Assembly (NCBI GenBank): GCA_015680685.1
Contig: MNCI01021483.1
Span: 128,914-192,913, forward strand
DNA length: 64,000 bases
DNA from: Gnetum montanum
Lineage: Eukaryota; Streptophyta; Gnetopsida; Gnetales; Gnetaceae
Direction: 5' to 3'
Under the pieces are notes generated by a model. The model did not search any database, had not been told where the DNA came from, and worked only from the letters and a program-made list of their open reading frames with translations. The position numbers were made by a program, and so were the translations under genes. Shown piece after piece: positions 24,331-35,699 of this stretch (positions are counted from its first letter, which is position 1; every line of letters begins with the position of its first letter).

Positions 24331-25115
24331 AAGAATCTTACTCTTGGAAGGTCTCAAGATGTGAGGTATACAAATATTTTTTCTTGACATCTCATGTTGC
24401 TTATTGAGATCCATGTATTTTCTAAATAGTCTTTATCATCAAAATAAAATTTCTTCTCAATATTCTCTCCATATTTTCTACTATATTAATAGTATTTATA
24501 CAAAATTAACATCAATTTGAAGTTGAACACCCTATTAATCTATTCTATGACTGTAATTTGTAACATACTTCCTTAACATAAAAACATGAAATTCATTACA
24601 AATCAACTGTAAATTCTATGAAAGGTTAGGCTAATAAAAAACTTTTCTTATTTTGTTTTCAAAATTAGAAAGAGACCAATGTAATCAAATGCCAAATTCT
24701 CTTCTTTTAAACCTCATCAATATTTGATCATCAATATTAAACTTCAAAGGTCATCCCATGTTGTTAGTATGCTTTGTGTATCTACATTAAGATACTTACA
24801 ATCTACCTCTATCAATCTTAATCTATTCTCTAGTATCATCAATGATATGTATCTTTGTCCTCTTTCATTTCTCTATAGAATCTTAGCAAAGAGGTGTATG
24901 GTATAGTCTATCATCCCCTGCTTTATAAGATGTTACTTTCAAGGTAACTTGATAACTATTGTTGTAAGTAAACTTTGCCAATGGAAGAACTTTATATCAA
25001 CTATCTCTATACGCTCAGGAAAATCAAAAATCATATATTATAAAATTTGATTAGTTCTCTCTATTTGACCTTCTATATAATGATGATATGTTTGAAGGAA
25101 ATATGGCTATATGGA
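24331..25115 (-). pseudogene. Gypsy integrase C-terminal part
   Basis: On the minus strand the end of the integrase core reads YHHYIEGQIERTNQIL (about 25040-25090), where the family has YHPQTDGQTER-NQ with its catalytic glutamate. YNNSYQVTLKVTSY follows at about 24960. The GPY-type module comes next with DYIGLFLILK near 24650, and a last segment before the PPT carries a KIHGSQ-like remnant of the usual LW..H..EATWE. The part upstream of 25115 is missing here and continues at 29.84-30.6 kb, beyond a nested element. Multiple stops and frameshifts. Confidence 0.75.
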
Positions 25116-26900
25116 CCCTTAATTAAAATTTTAAAATTCTAGAAAAATCTAATGAAATCTAAAATAGATGAAAATACTATGCATCATGATATTACAACAT
25201 AACTTATGAGCTATTATTATGAGTTAACCATGAGTTGTGGTGAGTGACCATGACCTAACCATGACTTATGATTTGATAAGAAACTAAAAATCATAACATC
25301 TAATGATTTCATAAGTATACCATGAGGGATGATCAAGATATGGTGATGGATAATGATCTAAAAATTGAATGGGAAAAAATAACAAAGTAAGAAAAAGTTG
25401 TGGTTGTTAACCATGGGTCAATGTGAACTTTCATTCTTGAAATTATCAACAAAAGACAACCATGGATTTAGATTTAATTTTTAAGGAAATGACAAGGTGA
25501 CCATGAATTAGCNGAATAGACTTTGAAATAAAAAAAAGTAAAGAGAAGTTAAACCAAGAAGAACCATAATTAAGAACATTAAATAAGTCTCCAATACCAT
25601 AAAATATTGGCTAAATTCAAAAACATGTCAAAATCACTCCAAAGTGCATTCTAAAGGATGAATTGTTGGTTCTAGTATGCACTTTGGAAGCTCAAACCAC
25701 CATCTACTCTACTTGCTCAAAATGTAGATCTCATGAAAGGAAAAGAAATGAGTTGAATAAGCCAAACTTTAAAGTAATATATGATCATATCTACATATGG
25801 AAATACAACAAATACAAGTTAACGCATGATTACACAACTTGAAATTTAAGAAAAGTAAAAGCTAAATTAGCTATTTTATAACATAGGGACCAAAGACATG
25901 TAATTATATTTTTATATTTATGTCACAAAAGGATAATAAATAAAATTTTATTATTTTTTCATTTAGAAAAATATTGTTAAATGTATTAAGTAGAGAAAAG
26001 CTCAAATCTCTCATTTCTTNAATTTACTTTTCTAGAGTTACCTTAGATTTTTAGGTAGATTCTATGGGTAAATTGAAGAATTTCACTTTTGTATCTATTG
26101 AACTTCTAAATTCATTGTTGGAGTAGAACTGTATTAGAGATGAGAAAATCAATTTGATGAAGATGTTGATGATGATGAATTAAGCATATGTGGATATGAG
26201 AATTATTTTGAAAATTATTAATAGTAGATGAGATAATTGTTGCATGATAATAAGATAAGAAATGGGATTTTGGATGAGGATGATTGATAAACTATGGAAA
26301 GAAATAAATGATGATAAAAAATTAGGATGATCTAGGAAATTTTTTTAATGACTATAATCTTTATTTAGTACCATAAATTTACCTTAATGGCATTAAAATT
26401 TCTCATTACAATCTTGAGTTTCCTTAAAATTTATAGCCAAATCATGGGGCCATAATACAATATGATAGGTCCAACTCATTTAAAGGAAAAATGGGATGGG
26501 AATTCAAAAGAAATGAGAGATTTGAGCTTTTCTCTACTTAATACATTTAACAATATTTTTCTAAATGAAAAAATAATAAAATTTTATTTATTATCCTTTT
26601 GTGACATAAATATAAAAATATAATTACATGTCTTTGGTCCCTATGTTATAAAATAGCTAATTTAGCTTTTACTTTTCTTAAATTTCAAGTTGTGTAATCA
26701 TGCGTTAACTTGTATTTGTTGTATTTCCATATGTAGATATGATCATATATTACTTTAAAGTTTGGCTTATTCAACTCATTTCTTTTCCTTTCATGAGATC
26801 TACATTTTGAGCAAGTAGAGTAGATGGTGGTTTGAGCTTCCAAAGTGCATACTAGAACCAACAATTCATCCTTTAGAATGCACTTTGGAGTGATTTTGAC
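25116..26900 (-). mobile_element. LTR copy A of the nested element, with a gap/artefact inside
   Basis: This parallels copy B (28345-29820). Shared phrases include 'tatgagttaaccatgagttgtg' at both left parts, the 'gagaattattt..gaaaattattaatagtagatga' region (26.2 and 29.14 kb) and the 'ccatatgtagatat' to 'tagaaccaa' end (26.73-26.86 and 29.67-29.80 kb). Orientation minus is inferred from the broken copia-like internal part. About 235 bases present in copy B are missing between the two N positions 25513 and 26020, where an inverted duplicate of nearby sequence sits instead. Confidence 0.6.
25514..26019. repeat. 506-base inverted repeat arm between two N bases (suspect)
   Basis: The segment is the exact reverse complement of 26508-27013 as far as I can compare. 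Its ends coincide with single N characters at 25513 and 26020. A biological inverted duplicate would not be expected to begin and end exactly at assembly gaps. It also replaces the homologous piece of LTR copy A. Treat as a probably misplaced, inverted contig. Confidence 0.85.
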
Positions 26901-27013
26901 ATGTTTTTGAATTTAGCCAATATTTTATGGTATTGGAGACTTATTTAATGTTCTTAATTATGGTTCTTCTTGGTTTAACTTCTCTTTACTTTTTTTTATT
27001 TCAAAGTCTATTC
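26508..27013. repeat. Partner arm of the 506-base inverted repeat (genuine locus)
   Basis: The first part (26508-26870) aligns with LTR copy B at 29460-29805, so this arm is in its natural place. The other arm at 25514-26019 is its N-bounded inverted duplicate. Confidence 0.8.
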
Positions 27014-28344
27014 TCTACTCATTTTGTGAATCAAGAATTGATATTTGTATCAAATTATGTGCTACCTTCTTTTGGCTTTATGAAATCTAATTTAGTTGAA
27101 TGGGCCTTCTTTTTTTATTATTAAATCTCTTTAATTTTTGATTTTTTTGGTAGTTTTAGCTTACTCTTCTTCTTTAGATAGATTTTGTAAACATAATCAT
27201 AAGTCTTTTATTTTCTTAATTTTCATTTTATTCTTTGGGAATAACTTTTTGTTCTTTATATCTTTAAAATTATGTGTTTTTGGAGCTAATTATATGTAAT
27301 AAATTTGATTCAATGACTTCTTAAATTTGGCTTTGAAGTTATTTTCATCATAAATGATGCATGAGTGCTTTTCAAATATTAAATTGTAGTTATCATCTAT
27401 CAAATAACTAAAAAGAGGGATTTTTCTAGATTAGGAACATAAAACACATCTATGATTCCAAAATGATTATTATTTTCTAAATTTGTGTTTATAGTAGCTA
27501 TTATAGGGATCTTAAGTTCTTTTCCATGTTCATACTATAGCTTCATAAAACATTTGATAAATGAAACTTTTGTCAAGTCTTTCACCCTTTATTCTATGTG
27601 GTTTGTACAACCTATTCTAGTATCCATTTTTCTGATAGTATTTGTTTGTATAACATATTTCATGGATTGTCCAATTTTTGATGATATTGGCCCTTCTTCA
27701 ATTATTAACTTCTTATCTTACTTTTTCTCAATCCTTGGGGTTTGTTTCAGATGTTAGTTTCACCTTCTTTTCTAGGATATTTCTTTTTAATTTTAGATTA
27801 TTTAATGTGTTTTTGTGTTTTCTTCTCTTAAGATGACTTGTTGATGGAATTTTGGTCTACTTTTTATTTTTGTTCTTTTCTTGTTATTTTATTGATTTCT
27901 TTATATTATGTTCTCCCTCCTTGAAATTCTATAGTTTTTGATTTTGTGAGACTTATATGTACCTTGTCATTTTGCCAACTTTGGATTGTACCCTTCTTGA
28001 CTTCATATTTTTCTTGTAGGTATTTTCACATTTTCTTGATTGTCTTGAAGTTTTAAATTACATTTCTAATCTTGTCAAAAGTTTAGTTGCAAATAATACC
28101 TTTTCCTAGTTTCTCTTCTCTAATGACTTTCTGAAATTTCTTTCTTAAGATTTTGTTTAGATTTTTTGAAATGCTATTGTTCTTTTCAATAATGTTTCAA
28201 ACATCATTTAATTCTAGTAGCCTTAGTGTTAGTCTCTACTAGAATTTGAAAATTTGGATACTATAAAAAATGATTGAACATGATGGAAAATGTTTATTTT
28301 GGGCTTTCATGGAGTTATCCTTTACTTTGACATCAACTAAAGAA
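27014..28344 (-). pseudogene. Copia-like internal remnant of the nested element
   Basis: The minus strand is A-rich. Near 27360 it reads LIDDNYNLIFEKHSCIIYDE and then KSLNQIYYI, which resembles the copia segment between protease and integrase (LLSISQL, then a beta strand pair, then NIYxI). Upstream on that strand (27.8-28.3 kb) are lysine-rich frames that could be gag. No catalytic motif is readable. A possible PBS lies near 28335 on the minus strand (TTGATGTCAAAG, compare TTGGTATCAGAG). Only about 1.3 kb remains between the LTRs, so the element is heavily deleted. The plus-strand 90-codon hydrophobic frame at 27485-27757 is just the T-rich complement. Confidence 0.4.
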
Positions 28345-29820
28345 AACATGACTTCATGGATTCTCAATAAAGTCTAAAATTCTAGATAATGTTTATGAAA
28401 ATTAAAAAGTATAAGTATGATTATGAGTTAACCATGAGTTGTGATGGATGATCATAACCTGATCATGTGTTATGGTCTGATAAGAAATAGAGAATAATGA
28501 GATACGATGATTCCATAAGTGGACCACAATGGCTCCCCAAGTTGTGATGATGAACAATGCTCTAAAATTTGAATTGAAGAAAACCATAATTCATGGGGTG
28601 GATCATGAGTGCACCATAATTCATGATAAATTTCTCTTATCTTGAAATAACAAACATGAGATAATAATAGGTCATAGTTGAAATTCTTGAGTCAACCACA
28701 AGGTAACCAAGAGTTATGATTTAAACCATCAGTTGAAAATGATTCATAGTGGTGTCATGGTATGATACACTAGTGAACCACTAGTCTTGGTAAATGATAA
28801 ACTAAAAATTAGAATACCATAAGTCATGGTAAGCTCATGATGTTTGAAACATGCAATACCATGACTTGACCATGAGTCATGGTCCAACTAAAAAACTAAG
28901 ATAATTTGAGATTTTAATATCAAAATAAAATAAAATTTGTTTTGGACTCACCTTGAATTAATAAATAATTTGTAATGATGTATTCGATTGAATGAGTTGG
29001 ATTCCAAGGGCAATTAAAGAAACCAAGTTTTATATTCATTGAATTTCAATATTTTTTGTTGGACTAGATCTATCCAAGAAATGCCAAAACAAATTTGATG
29101 ACGACATTAATGAAAATGAATTGAGGATATTTAGGTATAATAATTATTTAGAGAATTACTAATAGTAGATGACATAACTATTGAATAATAATGAGATGAG
29201 AAATGGGACGTTGGATGAGGATTAGTGATAAACTATGGAAATATATAAAATAATGATGAAATAATGGGATGATATGAGAAATGTTTATAATGACTTTAAT
29301 CTTTATTTTCCAATATCAATTTTCCTCAATTCCATCAATATCCTTCTTTACAATCTTGATTTACCCTTATAATTATAGCAAAATTATAGGGCCATAATAA
29401 CATATGATGGGACTAGCCTTTTTAATGGAAACTTAGGCAAGAAATTTAAGAAATATAAGTTATTGGAGCCTTTCTAAAACTACATTTATTCATGAATATT
29501 TTTTAAAATGAAAAAATAATTGAATTTTGTATTCTATCTTTTTGTGGCATAAATATCCAAATATAAATTACATGGTATTGGTTCCTATGTTACAAAATAG
29601 CTAATTTGGCTTTAATGTTTTTTGAAGTTGGAACTTTGACTTCATGATTTCAATTGTGTTTATTATATTTCCATATGTAGATATAACTTTCTATCACTTT
29701 AAACTTAGGCTTATTCAACTAACTTCTTTTTCTATCTTGAAATCCACATTTTCAGTAAATAGAATAAATGGAGTTTAAGCTTTCAAGTGCAAGCTAGAAC
29801 CAAAACAAATTAAGCTAAGA
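28345..29820 (-). mobile_element. LTR copy B of the nested element
   Basis: Second member of the LTR pair (see copy A). It is uninterrupted and includes the palindrome-rich part (28.41-28.89 kb) with sites such as GACCATGAGTCATGGTC at 28868-28884. The right end near 29.82 kb borders directly on gypsy integrase sequence that resumes at 25.1 kb across copy A, so the pair brackets an insertion. No target duplication could be read, because the ends are eroded. Confidence 0.6.
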
Positions 29821-29835
29821 TTGAATGTAATACTC

Positions 29836-30600
29836 AACCTCTTCTAAAAGACTATCAAAATTTAGAAGTAAACTGAGGATCTTTGTCTCACATAAATTTT
29901 TTCAAACTCTATGTAATTTGATAATCTTTAACAAGAACAACTATGTAATCTCTTCTGTACTAGTTGTTGCTTTCATATTGAAGAAGTGTAAAGATTTGGT
30001 TAAAAGATCCATGAACAAAATAATAGGATCTTTCCTAGTCTTAGTACAAGGTAATCTAGTTATGAAAGCTATGCTAATGGTTTTTCTTTTCCATACTAGA
30101 ATGGTGTGTGCCTGAAGATAACCATATAGCATTTGATGCTTTTCCTTAATCTATTGACACAACAAAAACTTACGTACATACTCATCAACATATTTCATTA
30201 TACTAGACCACTAGTATTATCTCTTAATATTAGAATATATTATCACTATTAGAATGAATTTGATACTTAATTAACCCTCATCACGTTCCTTTTATTTGAC
30301 TACACTTATCATAAACACTCTATTCTTGAATCTCAACAAGCTAGAATTATCAACTAAAAATGTTGAGTTTGCTAATAAAAAAGTAACAATATTATCTTAA
30401 CACTAGGAATTTGAAGTCTATTAAGAGCTTATTTCATTCTCAAAACTAGTTAAGATTGTGAAATTATAGAATTTTCTAGCTATTCTACTTAGTGCATTTG
30501 TAACTTTGTTGACTTTACATGGATGATACTACACTATGAATTGAAAATTCACTAAAATCACTATTAGAAATAGTGTGAATGTGGAATTATAACTTAGCTA
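29836..30600 (-). pseudogene. Gypsy RNase H end and integrase N-terminal part
   Basis: On the minus strand the RNase H tail (FSEFSIHS near 30545) is followed by a decayed spacer. The integrase zinc-binding end reads YVRKFLLCQQIKEKHQ (about 30120-30170). The core then gives ITRLPCTKTRKDPIILFMDL and LTKSLHFFNMKATTS (about 29945-30050), matching the gypsy LPRT..G.D.I.VVVDRLTKSAHF pattern. It stops near 29836. The remainder of this integrase lies at 24.33-25.12 kb, separated by the nested element. Stops are common. Confidence 0.75.
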
Positions 30601-31737
30601 TTTATGTGTACTTTGATGGTAAGTGTGGATCAAGAACTTAGAAGGGGGTTGAATAAGTTCCCTAATTAAAATTTCTGTAGCCACCAAAATCAAACATAAA
30701 ATTTACATGGTTTCCCAACTTGGATAGTCAACACATGGAGGGTAGATTCCATGCACACCTTTAGAATTTTTTTCCTGAGAAATGTGGTTTGAAAGGGACT
30801 ACAAAATTTACAAAATTTAAGCTCTACTTTAGAGAGTTTCATCGTTGTGACTTGGAACTCCACAAGGTCCCAACAAGTTCAAAATGTAAATCAAAGCATT
30901 CCATAACTTGTACAAATGCGAGCTATACTCTACAGTGTTTTATCAGCACAAAATCCTTCAACCTTGTAAGGTCAAAATGAGCTCAACAAAGATGCCTTCC
31001 CATAAGATGAACATCAGCCTTGTATGGCTACAAGAAAGAATGAAAAAGAACAAGGAAACATTGTAACTTGATTTATAAATCCTTACACTTGAAGCTTAAT
31101 ACAATCAATACAAGAAAATGATAATACAATTAAGAGAAAAAAAAATTCACATAGAATATCCAATGATGAATCTTTCAATGAATAGTACTTTTTCAATTCC
31201 TAGTATTTTCACTTTGTTTTATAGCCTTAGAGTTTTCGAAAACTTCTTAGAATCTAAGAAAAGGCTATTAAATGGCTAGTTTAGATGTCTACTTTAAAGA
31301 TGAAATGTCTATTTGTAAACACCCCCAACACAAGAAATATGTCTATCTAAAAATTGAGATGGTTACAAAGAGATGTTTGCCTATAGACGTTTACTTTCCT
31401 GGATAGATGTATGCTATTATAGTGAGAAGTCTATCCTCCAAATACACTTTGAGATCTAGAGCATTTTCTTTGGATTATGAACTTTTAGGAAGTCCTTGAA
31501 ACATATCTATTTGGTACATAGAATCCATTTTCATCCATGCTCTCATCTTGTACATTTAGTCTTAATTCTATCATTGTAGTTCATGTTCTAGTGATCTTGT
31601 TTCTCTATTTGAAGTCCTTTCTTATGATCTTGCAAGATTGCAATCGAACACATACATTTTCCATTTTCACTAAGGTTTTAACATACCAAAAAGTCAATAT
31701 TAAGAAAATTAGGAATTACTTGTAGTCTTTATTTTGA
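30601..31737. other. Noncoding repeat-like stretch
   Basis: Contains 'ggatcaagaacttagaaggg' followed by 'ggttgaata' (30627-30655), a phrase style seen near the ends of some plant copia elements, and then sequence without coding signal. Possibly LTR or untranslated sequence of an old copia element; no boundaries found. Confidence 0.3.
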
Positions 31738-33260
31738 TGTTGTAATACTTACTTTTGGTGTAATAGATGTTATAGCTTTATTTGTATGAAGAAAAAATAT
31801 CTTAGAAGGTTAGGAATTAAGAAAATTTCCAAAAAGAGCAAGAAGGGGAAACAACCTTCATGTAAAATCCAATATTCAAGAGGTAAAACCCTCTCCAAAA
31901 AATTATAAATAGACTATATCCCTTTCATTGTAAATTTTCTTGCTTTTATAGTTTGACTTGAAGTAAATAGAAACTCTCAATTCCTTCAATTCTTGAGTGT
32001 TTAATATTCAATATGTGTGTGCTTGGGAAAGCTCTAATATTTTTCCCTTCATCTCTTTGCTCACATTATTTTAGAATTATAATCTTATTTGAGTAGTAAA
32101 TACCTTCTCATAGTTTCTTCTTCCAAGTGCTTTGAATCTTTACTCTCATAGTTTCTTATAATTTCTTGCATTTTCACAGGATTATCACATGTCTACTTTA
32201 ATTTCAATTTTCCTCAAGTTTCTGTAGTTAAATTCATGTATTATTATGTTTCTAATTATTTTTGAAATATTTTACAAATGTTTTTATGTTTTAGTTCTAT
32301 GGATTCACTTCACAATTTCAGATTCAAGTCAAGTTTCATGTTCTTATTTATGGAGTTTTTTTCTTTTCATGTAAGTTCGGTGTAAAAGCATAAATCTCTA
32401 TTTTCATGTGCTTATTTTAAGTTTCTTTATCTTTTTTTATGTCCATTATAATGTTCTTAATAGCATCTAAAGTCATCTTTAATTAAATTAAGAGATTATG
32501 CATGCTCATGCTGGTTTTGTACTTTCAACATTCATAAGTAGAATTCAAGGCTAAATTTTTATTTGTATTGTAATTACAACAAGCTTCATCATGTTTATCA
32601 ATTTTAAAACATGTTATCAGTCATAATTTATCATGTAGTTTCATTTATTCTTAAATTATTATTAAAGGTTAGTTTTAGCATTGTTCTCTATTTCCTATAG
32701 GTTTACAACTCAAATACAAGTTCACCATGAATCATGGTATACATAGAGATATATCTAGGTGACTATGACTTTACCATGATTCATAGTGAGGACCAAAAAT
32801 TTATCATGATTCATGATGCTTGACCATAGCGTCATCATGATCAATGATACTCAGCCACAACTTTACCATTACCTTTGGTGCTTGAACATGACCTTACCAT
32901 GACTTGCGGTCCACTTATGGTTTGATTATGGGAAAAATTGAAGTATAAAAAATGTACTATAGAGGTTAGAAAATTCATCAAAACTTGTGTCTAATTTGTG
33001 ATATTTTTAAACCTAATTTCTCCTTATTTAAGATCGATCATAACCTATGATGGGCTTATGATAAACTAACATGAATTAATCATGACTCATGATCAATAAT
33101 CATGACCCATGGTTTGAGATCATAAGTCATGATATTACACACTATGACCTTCAACCAACTCATGATCAAGTTATGGTGGTAAAAAATGGCTCCTCTCAAG
33201 CTAAAATTTCTACTACTATAATATTGTAGGATCCTTATTATACTACCATCCTCTAAAAAG
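31738..33260 (+). mobile_element. 5' LTR of plus-strand Ty1/copia element
   Basis: The block ends immediately before the PBS at 33261 and contains a plus-strand TATA box (TTATAAATAG, about 31902-31911) followed by CTATATCCC. The last 0.5 kb (32.72-33.19 kb) is packed with near-palindromes built on ATGAnTCAT. The start TGTTGTAATAC near 31739 is only a guess from the TG rule. A matching 3' LTR was not found after 37.3 kb. Confidence 0.5.
32724..33190. promoter_or_regulatory. Cluster of ATGAnTCAT palindromes in the LTR
   Basis: Perfect 15-base palindromes with a central base: ACCATGAATCATGGT (32724-32738), ATCATGATTCATGAT (32803-32817) and ATCATGACTCATGAT (33079-33093), plus several imperfect ones. 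ATGACTCAT is the known GCN4-type bZIP site; the repeated core suggests a transcription factor array. The binding role is inference. Confidence 0.45.
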
Positions 33261-33272
33261 TGGTATTAAAGT
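33261..33272 (+). other. Primer binding site of the copia element
   Basis: TGGTATTAAAGT differs from the tRNA-iMet complement TGGTATCAGAGC by a few changes, mostly transitions. It lies between the LTR and gag. Confidence 0.6.
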
Positions 33273-33289
33273 TGAGAAGTTGTTGATGA

Positions 33290-34200
33290 AAAGGTAAAAT
33301 AAAATAGCATCCAAAGATATTTCCAATTATTCTATTATTTTAAATTAATCTCAATATTTTTATTTTTATTTTCATTTGGTCAAGTCACTATTTCAAATTA
33401 ATGAGTGTTGGTTTTATTTTTACAATGATCTTGTAATTTCTTCAAATGTTAATGCTCTAACTAGAAAATAATGAAGGAAATTCACTAGAGATACTAAGGT
33501 AAACATTTTTGCTAAGATGATTATTTATAAAAGTTATAATAACATCATTGTGGCCAAAATTGTACATGAAAATCATTATATACAATGTTAGGATTCTCTT
33601 AAAGAGTAGTATAAGGAAAATGAGACCAATATAAAGATTAAAGAGTTAAAAGTATAGGTAGAGTTTGAGGACATGAAGGTCCAAGAAGGTGATCTTGTTG
33701 AAAATTTTCTTGAAAATATCACTTCATATCTTAGGAATCTTGAAGAGTATAATTGTAATTACTCCATGTACCAAAAGGTTCTTAAATTCATGTCAATGTT
33801 ATATGATATGTATACGTTTATCAATGTGATTGAAATCATAGTCCAAATAAAAGACCTCTCTACTTATACTTTGGATGAACTTGTATGAAGCCTCGGAGCT
33901 TTATGACAGTTGAAAATATTCTTATCATTAAGAAAAGATAATCTCTATGTAGCTTAAAATTCTCCAATAGGTAGAGTTTAAGGAAGAAGAAAAAGAGAAA
34001 GCAAAAATTCTAAAAGAGTGAAGCATCATCTCAAGAGAGGTTGTCATCAATTTTCAAAGGTAGAGAAAGAGACATAAGAGGAAGAAGAGGAGGTATAAGA
34101 ACCAGCTTCTAACAAAGGAATATCATCTTTAAATCATATTTAAAAACTTCATGATGTAACTTTTGTAACAAAAAATTTTACATGAATGAAATGTCTTGGT
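33290..34200 (+). pseudogene. Ty1/copia gag pseudogene
   Basis: Within the open stretch 33673-33888 the sequence VQEGDLVENFLENITSYLRN is followed about 45 codons later by IKDLSTYTLDELV. This is the copia UBN2-type gag pattern (E..V.EY..R.......L...G to KDLSTLSLDEL). Upstream codons from about 33450 fit the family only weakly. A zinc-knuckle relic near 34160 keeps its first two cysteines (CNFC) but has lost the histidine and last cysteine. The gag is broken by stops on both sides. Confidence 0.8.
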
Positions 34201-34930
34201 GGAAAATGGGGTTACAAAATCTCATCAGTTAAGAAGGCAACAATCAAGCACAAAAATATGATTATTCATTAGCCTAGGATTAGGGTAGGCAAGTAGATGA
34301 TGGCCCTAGTACTAATTTTTTTTCTTTATACATATATAATAAAATTAATCCTTAAAAATTAATATTTAATAGTAGTAATAATCATCTAACGTCTCATAAA
34401 GAATGTTTCATATAGTATAAAGATGATAAGAGTCTTGGATTAATTAAAGTAGCTTATTAAGCTTATTGAAAATTGAAGACATTCAAAACATTCAAATTGT
34501 TCTTAATAATTATCTTCCAATCCAAGTGTGTGATGTTTTTTAAGTCTCTTAATTTTCATTCTATCCTATGAATTGATAAAATGTCAAGAAAAGGTAATAA
34601 TATTATCTTTGAGAATGATGAATGAATCATCTTAAATGACCATGATCTAGTAGTAAAGATTTCTTTGTTAAAATATTAAATCTATTATTCTAGAGTATTG
34701 TACTCCACTCAAGTAAGTCAAACTCAAGAGTCCTCAAAGCATAACAAGGAAAAATTATGTCATTAGAGTCTTGCTCATGTCTCCTACTCCAACCTTCATA
34801 AGCTCATCAAGAATCAAACATCCATTACAGTCAAGTTTTAAGAAGCATCTCAAAATGTATGTGATTCATGTCAACAGGGTAATAAGAAGACACTTCCACA
34901 TAACAACACAAGTAAAAGGAGGGAAAATAT
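34201..34930 (+). pseudogene. Copia protease/GAG-pre-integrase zone, unreadable
   Basis: By gene order this interval should hold the protease and the integrase zinc-binding part. I could not find a D-S-G protease triad or a clean HHCC pattern. Short phrases near 34.75-34.88 kb could be the remains of the zinc region. The assignment is positional. Confidence 0.4.
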
Positions 34931-34939
34931 CTTTAGATT

Positions 34940-35690
34940 GAAACTTCATATATGATATGGGTCTAGTTATCACCATTTTTCATGAAGAAGGAAAATATTT
35001 ATTGATAGTTATTGATGATTTCTCTAGGTACACATGGACCTACATCCTCCATTCCAAAGATGAAGTATTTAATGTCTTTCAAAATATTAGGAAATTGGTG
35101 GAGAATATCCTTGACTTAAAAATTAAATTCATAAGAACTGATAAAAGAGGTAAATTTATAAATAATCATTTTGATGAATTTTGTAATAATTATGACACTT
35201 CAAAAGAAATAAAATATGGTTCTGAAACATAAAGTAATTGAGTGGTTAAAAGGAAGAATTATATGATCCAAGAGGTCTATAGATATTTGTTGAAGCATTT
35301 CTTCCTCCCTAATTTCTATTAGAATGAGGTAGTCCACATAGCCACTTATATATTAAATAGGCTCACTACGTCATCCATATATGAGAAAACTTCCTATGAA
35401 CTATTGTATAATAAGTTGTCAAATATCTCTCATCTCAAAGTTTTTGAATCTATATGCTATGTAAAGATCCTTAATACTCTTGCAGGGAAGCTAGATGGTA
35501 GAGGGAAGAAGTATGCCTTTCTTATATATGATTCTAGGACAAGTAACTACAAGTTCTTTAAATTACTTGAGAAGCAACATGTATCAAGGAGTATAATTTT
35601 TTATCAAAAAACCTTATCATTTGACTCCTTCTACAACCATGAAGAAGACAAGAAGAAGAACAAAGAGGCTTGTGAGTCAAGACCATGAAT
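34940..35690 (+). pseudogene. Ty1/copia integrase pseudogene
   Basis: At 34957-35232 the core reads KYLLIVIDDFSRYTWTYILH, then SKDEVFNVFQN and KIKFIRTDKRGKFINNHF. These carry the first two catalytic aspartates of the DDE triad in the typical copia setting (DD-SRYTW and R-D). The frame then breaks. At 35235-35400 come remnants of the E-bearing helix and of A-YILNRL. An open stretch 35404-35688 holds the copia C-terminal part: SHLKVFESICYVKI, GKLDGRGKKYAFLIYDS and YKFFKL. The joining DNA would be inserted in the nucleus; this copy is dead. Confidence 0.88.
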
Positions 35691-35699
35691 GGAGAAGGA

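Noticed and set aside
25514-27013. Inverted repeat as a terminal-inverted-repeat DNA transposon or hairpin gene
   Set aside because: The arm ends are N bases, one arm overlaps LTR sequence shared with copy B, and no transposase or target duplication is present.
27485-27757. 90-codon hydrophobic plus-strand frame resembling a membrane protein
   Set aside because: T-rich DNA yields Phe/Leu/Ile-rich frames by chance. The minus strand has the copia-like signal, and no homologue or start context supports it.
32724-33190. Palindrome cluster as a CRISPR array
   Set aside because: Plant nuclear context, unequal spacing and no constant repeat unit; better seen as LTR motifs.
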